A DNA stretch of 64,000 nt from Mycobacterium sherrisii (GTDB taxonomy: Bacteria > Actinomycetota > Actinomycetes > Mycobacteriales > Mycobacteriaceae). Positions 41,161-49,700 of the stretch are shown in pieces. The notes beneath the pieces are model-generated. The model worked only from the letters and a program-made list of their open reading frames with translations. It had not been told where the DNA came from and searched no databases. Position numbers and translations under genes: made by a program. The stretch's first letter is position 1; every line of letters begins with the position of its first letter. The stretch lies in the NCBI RefSeq assembly GCF_002102355.1, contig NZ_LQPT01000093.1, forward strand, positions 62,001 through 126,000. The letters run 5' to 3'.

Positions 41161-42114
41161 GTGATGGCAGGTCGGCGGCGCAGCGCGGCATGGGTGGCGG
41201 TGAACACGGTCGCGGTGCTGTTCGGCGTTATCGCGTGCGGCGGTGGCAATCCGGCGCAATCGGGGCCCACCGGCACGAGCGGCCCCGGGGCCGCGTCCAA
41301 GTTGGCGGTGGTCGCCACCATCAACGCGTGGGGCAGCATCGCGGCTCAGCTCGGTGGCGATCGCGTGCAGGAGACCAGCATCATCACCAATCCCAACACC
41401 GACCCGCACAGCTACGAGCCGTCGGCTGCCGACGCCCGCGCCGTCTCGGATGCCACGGTCGTCATCGAAAACGGCATCGGCTACGACGCCTGGGCCGACA
41501 AAATGCTTGCCTCCGAATCAAATTCGAAGCACACCGTGGTCAACGTCGGCGACACCGTCGGGGTCCCGGCGGGCGGGAACCCGCACCAGTGGTATTCGCC
41601 CGACTCGGTGACCAAGGTTGCCGGGGCGATCACCGCCGCATACAAAAAGGCGGACCCTGCCGACTCGGCCTATTTCGACCAGCGCAACACCGAGTTCCTC
41701 AACCAAACCTTGGCGACCTACCACGGTCTGATCGCCACCATCAAAGCCAAATACGCCGGGACACCGGTCGGCGCCAGCGAATCGATTTTCGCTCCGCTCT
41801 CGGATGCGTTGGGGCTCAACCTGATCACCCCACCGGAATTTCTGAAGGCAATCAGCGAGGGCACGGATCCCTCGCCGGCGGACAAGGCCACCATCGACCA
41901 CCAGATCGCCACCAAGGCCGTCAGGGTGTACGTGTTCAACACTCAAAACGCCACACCGGATGTGCAGGCCCAAGTCGACGCGGCCAAAAACCAGGGCATC
42001 CGCGTCACCACCGTGACCGAGACCTTGTCGCCGGAAAACGCATCGTTCCAAGATTGGCAGTCCAGCCAACTGTCCGCGCTCTCCGACGCTCTACACGGCG
42101 CGACGGGCAAGTAG
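41161..42114 (+). CDS. Zinc/manganese-type ABC substrate-binding lipoprotein (ZnuA-like)
   Basis: A 317-residue cluster A-I (TroA/ZnuA) binding protein. The lipoprotein signal is VAVLFGVIAC with the lipobox Cys at 26. Metal-ligand histidines are placed as in the family: H83 in NTDPHSYEPS, H142 in NPHQWYSP and H188 in TYHGLIA. A C-terminal Asp/Glu ligand is less certain. There is no long His-rich loop, unlike E. coli ZnuA. The start may be GTG 41161 or ATG 41164, the latter better spaced from AGGGGAG. It is the first gene of an operon with an ATPase and two permeases. Zinc is the likely substrate given the Zur-like operator and repressor; manganese cannot be excluded. Confidence 0.9.
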   Translation: MMAGRRRSAAWVAVNTVAVLFGVIACGGGNPAQSGPTGTSGPGAASKLAVVATINAWGSIAAQLGGDRVQETSIITNPNTDPHSYEPSAADARAVSDATVVIENGIGYDAWADKMLASESNSKHTVVNVGDTVGVPAGGNPHQWYSPDSVTKVAGAITAAYKKADPADSAYFDQRNTEFLNQTLATYHGLIATIKAKYAGTPVGASESIFAPLSDALGLNLITPPEFLKAISEGTDPSPADKATIDHQIATKAVRVYVFNTQNATPDVQAQVDAAKNQGIRVTTVTETLSPENASFQDWQSSQLSALSDALHGATGK

Positions 42115-42972
42115 ATGACCGCCGTGGGGTCCGAGCAGACCGTGGTCCGGATGCGCGCCGCGTCGGCCGTGGTGGGCGGCAAGACCGTGTGGTCGGAGGT
42201 GTCCCTGGAGCTCGGCGCCGGAGAATTCGTCGCGGTGCTCGGACCGAATGGCTGCGGTAAATCGACGCTATTGAAATCCCTGATCGGCCTGACTCCGACG
42301 CGCGGATTGGTTGAGGTGCTGGGCGCGCGGCCCGGCCGGCGCGCGAACCTGATCGGGTACCTGCCGCAACGGCGCGCGTTCGACGCCAGCGTGCGGATCC
42401 GCGGCATCGACGTGGTGTCCCTGGGACTGGACGGCGCACGCTGGGGCACACCCGTGCCCGGGCTGGCCCGCCTGCTGGCCCCGCGACGTTCGGCGCGACG
42501 GCGGCAACGGCTCGACTACGTCATCGACATGGTCGGCGCCGCTGACTATGCCACGCGTCCGATCGGCCGCTGCTCCGGTGGCGAACAACAGCGGCTGCTG
42601 ATCGCGCAGGCACTGATCCGCCGGCCCAAACTGTTGTTGCTCGACGAACCGCTGGACAGTCTGGACGTGCCCAGCCAGGCCGGGATCTGCGCCTTGGTAG
42701 GCGACGTCTGCCGCCGCGAGAATGTCGCGGTGGTCATGGTCGCCCACGACGTCAACCCGATCCTGCCCTACCTCGACCGCGTCATCTATCTTGCCGCCGG
42801 TTCGGCGATGATCGGAACACCGGAAGAGGTGATCACCGCCGATCAACTGTCCGCGCTCTACGGCATGCCGATCGACGTGCTGCACGACCGGGCGGGGCAT
42901 TTGTTCGTCGTCGGCCAGCCCGGTGCCGTTGGACCGGCCGCAGCCACCCAGATCGCCGGAGCGCCTGCATGA
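42115..42972 (+). CDS. Zinc ABC transporter ATP-binding protein (ZnuC-like)
   Basis: A 285-residue ATPase of metal-chelate type. Walker A GPNGCGKST is at 43-51, the Q-loop in LPQRRAFD, the signature CSGGEQQ from residue 153, Walker B LLLLDEP at 173-179 and the H-loop in VMVAHDVNP. A Pro/Ala-rich C-terminal extension (GQPGAVGPAAATQIAGAPA) follows. The start ATG directly abuts the binding-protein stop (TAGATG). The TGA stop overlaps the first permease start (ATGA), so coupling is tight. Confidence 0.93.
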   Translation: MTAVGSEQTVVRMRAASAVVGGKTVWSEVSLELGAGEFVAVLGPNGCGKSTLLKSLIGLTPTRGLVEVLGARPGRRANLIGYLPQRRAFDASVRIRGIDVVSLGLDGARWGTPVPGLARLLAPRRSARRRQRLDYVIDMVGAADYATRPIGRCSGGEQQRLLIAQALIRRPKLLLLDEPLDSLDVPSQAGICALVGDVCRRENVAVVMVAHDVNPILPYLDRVIYLAAGSAMIGTPEEVITADQLSALYGMPIDVLHDRAGHLFVVGQPGAVGPAAATQIAGAPA

Positions 42973-43886
42973 TTGCGCAGCCGGGCTGGAACGTGATCGC
43001 CGACGTGCAGCAGATGTGGGTCTATCCGTTCATGGTGACCGCCTTCCGGGCCGGCACCGTGGTCGCCGTGCTGGCCGGTGTCGTCGGATGGATCATGGTG
43101 CTGCGCAAGGAAAGCTTCGCCGGACACACCCTGGCCATCGTCGGCTTCCCCGGGGCCGCCGCCGCGGCGTGGCTGGGCATCGCCACCGGCTACGGCTACT
43201 TCGCCGCCAGCGTCGGCGCTGCCGCGGTAATCGCGTTGCTGCCCAGGTCAACTCGCGCGGGAACGCTGAGCAGCCTCAGCGAGGAATCCGCCGGCATCGG
43301 CACGATCCAGGCCCTGGCACTGGCGACCGGGTTTTTGTTCGTCAGCCTGTATCACGGATTCCTGTCGGGGTTGACCAACCTGCTGTTCGGCGCCATCACC
43401 GGCGTCACCACCGGGCAGCTCGGCGCGCTGATGATCGCCGCGCTGGTGTGCCTGGTGGTGCTGGCCGCGATCGGGCGGCCGCTGCTGTGGGCCTCGATCG
43501 ACCCCGACGCGGCCACCGCCAACGGCGTCCCCACCCGCGGCGTCGCCATGGTGTTCCTGCTGGTGCTCGGTGCTGCCACCGCCGGCGCCAGCCAAATCAC
43601 GGGCAGCCTCCTGGTTTTCGTGTTGTTAGTGGCCCCGCCCGCGGCCGCGTTCCAACTGACCGCCCGGCCCGTGACGGGAATCGTGCTGTCCATCGTGCTG
43701 GCGGTCACGGTGACCTGGCTGGGCATCGGGTGCGCCTTCTACTCGCCCTATCCAATCGGATTCTGGGTCAGCAGTTTCGCATTCGCCGGCTATCTGCTGG
43801 CCGTCGGTTATCGCACGGCCGCCGAGCGGGCGCTGCTGCGGGTCGACCGGCAGGGCATCCCGGCACGGCCGGTGGTGACGGCATGA
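42969..43886 (+). CDS. Zinc ABC transporter permease 1 (ZnuB-like)
   Basis: A 305-residue ABC-3 family membrane protein with about eight helices, first of two permeases. Signatures: FRAGTVVAVLAGVVGWIMVLRKESFAGHTLAIVGFPGAAAAAWLG around the coupling loop and TNLLFGAITGVTTGQLGALMIAAL in the core. The ABC-3 EAA-like region GVPTRGVAMVFLLVLGAATAGASQITGSLLVFVLLVAPPAAA follows. ATGA overlaps occur at both ends, linking ATPase, permease 1 and permease 2. It probably pairs with permease 2 as a heterodimer. Confidence 0.92.
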   Translation: MIAQPGWNVIADVQQMWVYPFMVTAFRAGTVVAVLAGVVGWIMVLRKESFAGHTLAIVGFPGAAAAAWLGIATGYGYFAASVGAAAVIALLPRSTRAGTLSSLSEESAGIGTIQALALATGFLFVSLYHGFLSGLTNLLFGAITGVTTGQLGALMIAALVCLVVLAAIGRPLLWASIDPDAATANGVPTRGVAMVFLLVLGAATAGASQITGSLLVFVLLVAPPAAAFQLTARPVTGIVLSIVLAVTVTWLGIGCAFYSPYPIGFWVSSFAFAGYLLAVGYRTAAERALLRVDRQGIPARPVVTA

Positions 43887-44890
43887 GCAAGATCGACGTG
43901 TACGTCGGGGCGTCGGACCCACTGACCGGCGCGGCGAACATGCTGTCGCATCCGTTCATCGAGCACGCCCTGGTGGCCGGGACCGCGGTGGCCGCGGTGT
44001 GCGGGCTGGCCGGCTACTTCCTCGTGCTGCGCGGCCAGGTCTTCGCCGGGGACGCGCAGGGACACGTCGCCTACTCGGGCGCCATGGCGGCGCTGGTGGC
44101 CGGGATCGATCCACGGGTGGGACTGTTCGCGTCGACGATCATCGCGGCGGTCCTGCTGGCCGCGATGAGCCGACTCGGTGCCGACGACGTCGCGATCGGG
44201 TCGTTTTTCTCCTGGATACTCGGACTGGGTGCGCTGTTTTTGACCTACTACACCAGCCACGGCAGCGGCCACAACGGCACGGCGAACGTAAATGTCTTGT
44301 TCGGCAGCATCTTTGGGATCAACGACGACGCCCGCACCTTCGCGGTCGTCGGCGCGGCGGCGTTGACCGCGGTGTTGGTCACGATCGCCCGCCCATTGCT
44401 GTTCGCCACCATCGATCCGGGCATCGCCCGGGCTGCCGGCGTGCCGACCCGACTGCTGAGCACGACCTTTTTGATCGTCGTCGGAATCACCGTCGCCGAA
44501 GCCACCCAGATCATCGGCACCCTCGTCGTCCTCGGTCTGCTCGCCGCCCCGGCCGCCGCGGCCGCCCGGCTGACCAATCATCCCTGGCGGGCGTTCTGGC
44601 TGTCCGCGCTGCTGGCCGCCGCCGCGGTCTGGATCGGCGTCGCCGTCGCCTATGCCGTTCCGGCGGCCCCGGCCACCTTCACCATCATGAGCACCGCCGC
44701 CCTCATCTACCTGCTCACCGCCGTCGTCGGTGCCCGCGACCGTCGGGGCTCGTACCGGCCGGCGGCCTTGCCACACAACACATCCGAGGAGCACAACAAT
44801 GCCGTCGTCGCGGCTGCTACATCGCTCGCGCATGACCGCCCAGCAACGAGCCGTGCTCGAGCTGCTGCAGCGCAGCGACCGTTTCCGTAG
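43883..44890 (+). CDS. Zinc ABC transporter permease 2 (ZnuB-like)
   Basis: A second ABC-3 permease, 335 residues. FLVLRGQVFAGDAQGHVAYSGAMAALVAG is followed by NVLFGSIFGINDDARTFAVVGAAALTAVL and GVPTRLLSTTFLIVVGITVAEATQIIGTLVVLGLLAAPAAAA, parallel to permease 1. The start ATG at 43883 overlaps permease 1 by four bases. The hydrophilic C-terminal 45 residues (from about RDRRGSYRPA) overlap the start of the Zur-like gene by 92 bp and may be a read-through tail. Two different permeases in one operon suggest an obligate heterodimer, as known for some metal ABC importers. Confidence 0.9.
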   Translation: MSKIDVYVGASDPLTGAANMLSHPFIEHALVAGTAVAAVCGLAGYFLVLRGQVFAGDAQGHVAYSGAMAALVAGIDPRVGLFASTIIAAVLLAAMSRLGADDVAIGSFFSWILGLGALFLTYYTSHGSGHNGTANVNVLFGSIFGINDDARTFAVVGAAALTAVLVTIARPLLFATIDPGIARAAGVPTRLLSTTFLIVVGITVAEATQIIGTLVVLGLLAAPAAAAARLTNHPWRAFWLSALLAAAAVWIGVAVAYAVPAAPATFTIMSTAALIYLLTAVVGARDRRGSYRPAALPHNTSEEHNNAVVAAATSLAHDRPATSRARAAAAQRPFP

Positions 44891-45212
44891 CGCCCAACAG
44901 CTGCATCTCGAGCTCCGTCACGACGACGGCGTTCGGATCGGGCTGGTGACCGTGTACCGGATCCTGCACGCGTTCGCCGACCAGGACATCGTGGAAACCC
45001 AGCGCGCCGAAGACGGTGAGATGCTGTATCGGCTACGCACCGTGTCCGGGCATCGCCACTACTTGCTGTGCCGCCAGTGCGGGTTCGCGATCGGGTTCAC
45101 CGTCGACGACGTCGAATGCCTCACCACCCAACTGGCCCGGCAACACCACTTCACCGGGGTCGCCCACCAGATCGACTTCTACGGCACCTGCCCACAATGC
45201 GTTGACACCTGA
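44799..45212 (+). CDS. Fur-family zinc repressor (Zur-like)
   Basis: A 137-residue Fur-family regulator. Winged helix: TAQQRAVLELLQRSDRFRSAQQLHLELR and GLVTVYRILHAF. The structural zinc site is C91-x2-C94 and C131-x2-C134 (CRQCG and TCPQC), and the regulatory ligands include H85 and H87 (SGHRHYLL) and the QHH pair near 116. It resembles mycobacterial FurB/Zur but is linked to a transporter operon rather than to the usual smtB-furB pair, so it is likely a second, dedicated Zur. The ATG at 44799 has GAGGAG upstream; an internal ATG at 44832 would avoid most of the overlap with permease 2. It is expected to bind the two boxes at 38192 and 41123. Confidence 0.88.
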   Translation: MPSSRLLHRSRMTAQQRAVLELLQRSDRFRSAQQLHLELRHDDGVRIGLVTVYRILHAFADQDIVETQRAEDGEMLYRLRTVSGHRHYLLCRQCGFAIGFTVDDVECLTTQLARQHHFTGVAHQIDFYGTCPQCVDT

Positions 45213-45228
45213 GGCGACGCGCCGGTGT

Positions 45229-46404
45229 TCAGTGGTGGTGGTGTCCGCCGGGTTCGGGTTCGGGGGAGCCGCCCATCATCCGCAGCATCGGCAGCCCGCC
45301 GGAGGTGACGAAGCGGGCCACCAGCACGGCCCCGATCGCCAGGAACACGATGTTCAGCCAGGTGGTGTAATTCCACGAGACCGCCGCCTCCATGACGGTG
45401 GCGTTGCGGTGGTGGGGTATGAGATCCGTTGCGCCGAACAGCAATTCGATAGCGTAGCCGGCGCCGACCATGGCGAGATAGAAGGTTGCCAGGATCGTCA
45501 GCATCATCCTGGTGCCGTAGTACTTCCGGTAGATGTTCAGGATCGGCAGGATGATCAGGTCGGCGAAGATGAACGCGACCACACCGCCGAAGCTGATGCC
45601 GCCGTTCCACAGCACCGCGGCCAGCGGCACGTTCCCGATCGAGCAGACGAACGACACGATCGCCACGACCGGGCCGACGATCGGGCCCCACAGCGCCGCC
45701 GCACCGGGATGGTTGGCGAAAAAGAAACTCTGCCAAAATGATTCGGGAACCCACGCCGCGATGGCGCCGGCGATCAACAGGCCCAGCACCAGATCGCGCA
45801 CGATCGCCAACCACTCCATCACGAACACGTGCGACACCGAGGTGAAGCCCTCGGCGGAGAACAACCGCTGCCGAAACGATCCGTCCCGCTTGATCGACAT
45901 GTCCATCGCGGCGTGGCCTTCCATCGAACCGGCGATGCCGCGCTCGGCCTGGGCGCGGGCGGCGTCGACCAGCCGGGAGGGCACGAACATCCGGAACAGC
46001 AGCGCCAGCGCCACGATCATGATCGGGCCCCCGACGAACTCCGCGGCGGTGAACTGCCAGCCCATCAACAACGCCAGGATGATGCCCAGTTCGATGACCA
46101 GGTTGGTGGAGCCGATCTCGAACGCCATCGCGGCGGTGAAGTTGGCGCCCTTGCGGAACAGCGACCGGGCCAGCGCCACCGCGGCGTACGAACACGACGA
46201 CGACGCCGCGCCCAGCCCGGCGGCCACGGCCAGCGTGCGGGGCCGGTCGTCGCCGATCAGATTCACGATCGTCGATCGGCGTACCACCGCCTGCACCACT
46301 GCCGAGAGCAAAAAGCCCAGGATCAGCGCCCAGGTGATCTCCCACGTCATCGACCCGGCCAAGGTCAAGGCGTGGCCCAGGGCCGCTGGCGCTTTGCTCG
46401 TCAC
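45229..46404 (-). CDS. Rv2963-like permease (UPF0718/DUF318) with C-terminal His tail
   Basis: A 391-residue membrane protein with about eight to ten helices, of the predicted permease family that includes arsenic permease ArsP. Conserved cysteine motifs: AASSSCSYAAVALARSLF and VSFVCSIGNVPLAAVLWNGG in the two repeats, each followed by a GxNFTAAMAFxxGSTNL- or FADLIILPI-type helix. The extreme C-terminus is EPGGHHHH, a possible metal ligand. The start is taken as GTG 46402-46404 with GGAGA five bases upstream; an ATG at 46527 would add a non-coding-like leader. The syntenic counterpart is Rv2963, near coaD. The stop is 16 bp from the zur stop (convergent). The substrate is unknown; metal or metalloid efflux is a guess. 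Confidence 0.85.
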   Translation of the reverse strand: MTSKAPAALGHALTLAGSMTWEITWALILGFLLSAVVQAVVRRSTIVNLIGDDRPRTLAVAAGLGAASSSCSYAAVALARSLFRKGANFTAAMAFEIGSTNLVIELGIILALLMGWQFTAAEFVGGPIMIVALALLFRMFVPSRLVDAARAQAERGIAGSMEGHAAMDMSIKRDGSFRQRLFSAEGFTSVSHVFVMEWLAIVRDLVLGLLIAGAIAAWVPESFWQSFFFANHPGAAALWGPIVGPVVAIVSFVCSIGNVPLAAVLWNGGISFGGVVAFIFADLIILPILNIYRKYYGTRMMLTILATFYLAMVGAGYAIELLFGATDLIPHHRNATVMEAAVSWNYTTWLNIVFLAIGAVLVARFVTSGGLPMLRMMGGSPEPEPGGHHHH

Positions 46405-46701
46405 TTTGATCTCCGCGGTGGGTTGCGTGCTGCGGTGATTATGGCCCACCGGGGCCGGGCGCGTCCGTTCGCGGTGCTCGGTGCCGGTTGTGCACCGCGC
46501 CGGCGGGCGCGGGAACAATTCATCCATTCCCGCGCCGCCGCGAAGCCCGGCGTCTAAGCTGGGGCGGTTCGAGTATTTCCGTGTCGATACCCGGATTAGT
46601 GGTTCTGCGAGCGCTGCTACGGGGGTTCCGTTGCGCGTATCGACATCTGGTGGTGCTTGGGGAGGCGCCGCCGGCAGAGCTGAGACGAGGTATGAACGGC
46701 G
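46405..46701. other. Divergent promoter region of the permease and mas
   Basis: 297 bp between the GTG of the permease (minus strand) and the ATG of mas (plus strand). It is expected to hold both promoters. I see no hairpin, repeat or Zur-like palindrome, and no confident sigma-factor hexamers. fadD28, which lies upstream of mas in M. tuberculosis, is absent. Confidence 0.5.
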
Positions 46702-49700
46702 ATGCAGTCGCGTGTCACGCCCATTGCGGTCATCGGGATGGGCTGCCGGCTCCCCGGCGGTATCGACTCACCCGACGCCTTCTGGCGGGCGCTGCTGCGC
46801 GGCGACGACCTGGTGACCGAGATCCCGCCCGACCGGTGGGATGTCGAGGACCACTACGACCCCGAGCGCGGTGTCCCGGATCGGTCGGTGTCGCGCTGGG
46901 GCGGCTTCATCGACGACGTCGGCGGCTTCGACGCCGCCTTCTTCGGTTTCGGCGAACGCGAGGCGACGGCCATCGATCCGCAGCACCGGTTGCTGCTGGA
47001 GACGTCCTGGGAGGCGATCGAGCACGCCGGGATCGTGCCGGCGTCGATGAGCGGCTCGCGCACTGGCGTGTTCATCGGGTTGTGCCAGCAGGACTACACG
47101 CTGATGACCGGCGATGCGGGCGTGCTGGGCGACGCCTACGGCTACACCTGCACGCCGTTCAGCATGGCCTCCGGACGCATCGCCTACGGGCTGGGTTTGC
47201 AGGGACCGGCCATCACGATGGACACCTCGTGCTCGTCGGGTCTGCTCGCCGTGCACCTGGCCTGCCGGAGCCTGGACAGCGGCGAAAGCGACCTGGCGTT
47301 GGCCGGGGGCGCGATGCTGGTGCTGGACCCGCGGGTGTCAACGTCGGCGTCGGGCCAGGGCATGCTCTCACCGACGGGTCGCTGCCACACGTTCGACGTC
47401 GCCGCCGACGGTTTCGTGCGCTCCGATGGTTGCGCCGTGGTGATGCTCAAGCGGCTGCCCGATGCCGAGCGCGACGGCGACCGGATCCTGGCGGTGGTGC
47501 GCGGCACCGCGGCCAACCAGGACGGCCGGTCCGAGACCATCACCACGCCATCGCGCACCGCCCAGGCCACGGTGTACCGCGCGGCATTGGAAGCGGCCGG
47601 GGTCGATCCGTCGACGGTGGGCGTGGTGGAAGCGCACGGCACCGGGACCCCGAAGGGTGACCCACTCGAATTCGCCAGCCTGGCAGAGGTTTACGGCGCC
47701 GCCGGTAACCGGGTCGCGCTGGGGTCGGCCAAGAGCAACGTCGGCCACACCGAAGCGGCCGCCGGTGCCGTCGGGTTGGTGAAGGCCGTCCTCGAGTTAC
47801 GCCACGGCCTGGTGCCGCCGATGGCGCACTTCACCCGCCTGCCCGACGAACTCGCCCGCATCGACACCGGATTGTTTGTGCCGCAAGAGGTTACGCCGTG
47901 GCCGGACAAAGGCGACGCGCGGGGCCCGGTGCCGCGACGGGCCGGGGTGACGTCGTTCGGGATGTCGGGCACCAACGTGCACGCCGTGCTCGAGCAGGCG
48001 CCCGACGCCTCCGGCGCGCCCGCCGAGCGTCCCGCGCCCGGCGCGCTGGTCGTTCCGCTGTCGTCGACCTCGGCGGGCGAGCTGCGCCGAACCGCGGGGC
48101 GGCTGGCGGACTGGCTGGCCGCCCAGGAGTGCGGCGTGCGGCCCGTCGACCTGGCCTACACGCTGGCGCGGCGGCGCGGGCACCGCACCGTGCGCACCGC
48201 GGTGGTCGCCGGGAACAGCGTCGACGATCTGGTTGATAAGCTCCGCGAAATCGCTTGCAGCCAAACCCCTTACCCGCCGGCGGCCGGGCACGACGACCGC
48301 GGGCCGGTGTGGATCTTCTCCGGGCAGGGCTCGCAGTGGGCGGCGATGGGTGCCGAGCTTCTGGCCAACGAGCCGGCGTTCGCGGCGACCGTCGCGCGGG
48401 CCGAGCCGCTGATTGCGGCGGAGTCGGGGTTTTCGGTCACCGAGGCGATGTCGGCAGCGGAGACGGTGACCGGCATCGGGCGGGTGCAACCCACGCTGTT
48501 CGCGTTCCAAGTCGCGATGGCCGAGGCGATGCGGTGCCACGGGGTGCGGCCCGGCGCGGTCATCGGCCACTCGATGGGCGAGATCGCCGCGGCCGTCGTC
48601 GCCGGTGCGCTGTCGCTACAAGACGGCGTCAAGGTGATCTGCCGACGCTCGGAACTGATGTCCCGGGTGGCCGGTGCCGGGGCGATGGCCACGGTCGAGC
48701 TGCCCGCCCGGCAGGTGCGCGACGAGCTGGCGACCCGCGGCATCGCCGACGTCGTGGTGTCGGTGATCGCCTCGCCGAACTCCGTCGTGATCGGCGGTGC
48801 CGCCCACCGGGTTCGCGATCTGGTCGCCGGGTGGGAAGCCCGCGACGTGATGGCGCGCGAGGTGGCCGTGGACGTCGCGTCGCACTCGTCCCAGGTCGAC
48901 CCGATCCTGGCCGAGCTGGCCGAGCGGCTCGCCGACCTGGCGCCGAGCGCGCCGGTGGTGCCGTGTTACTCTGCGACGCTTGATGATCCGCGCGTGGCGC
49001 CGACCTTCGACGCCGGGTACTGGGTGAACAACCTGCGCGGTTCGGTGAAGTTCGCCGCCGCCGTGCAGGCCGCGTTGGACGACGGGCACCGGGTGTTTGC
49101 CGAGCCGTCGCCGCACCCGCTGCTGACCCGCGCGGTGGAACAGACCGCCGCCGCGGCCGACATCGTCGTGCAAGCGCTGGCCGGCCTGCGCCGCGAGCAG
49201 CCCGTTCCGCATGGGCTGCTGGGGTTTCTGGGCGACCTCTACAGTGCCGGTGCCGCAATCGATTTCGCCGCGCTGTATCCGGCGGGCCGGCTGGTGGATG
49301 CGCCGCTGCCGACCTGGACCCGGCAGCGGCTGCTAGTCGAGTCCGACGGGTCGACCGGGCGCGGGGAGCCCACCGTTGCGGTGCATCCGCTGCTGGGTGC
49401 GCATGTCCGGCTGCCCGAGGAGCCGGAGCGGCACGCCTGGCAGGGCGAGATCGGCACCGCGACGCTGCCCTGGCTGGCCGACCATCGGGTGAACGGCGTC
49501 GCGGTGTTCCCGGGCGCGGGCTTTTGCGAGATGGCCCTGGCCGGCGCGGCCCAGATCTTCGGGCCGGACGCCGAGGTGCGCGATGTCCGGTTCGAGCAGA
49601 TGCTGCTGTTGGACGACGAAACCCCGGTCAGCGCAGTGGCTTCGATCAAGGACGCCGGCGTCGCCGCGTTCGCGGTGGACACCGATCGCGACGGTGAACG

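Noticed and set aside
42923-43882. Long in-frame upstream extension of the second zinc permease
   Set aside because: It runs out of phase through permease 1 and is Arg/Pro-rich; the ATG at 43883 with an ATGA overlap is the natural start.
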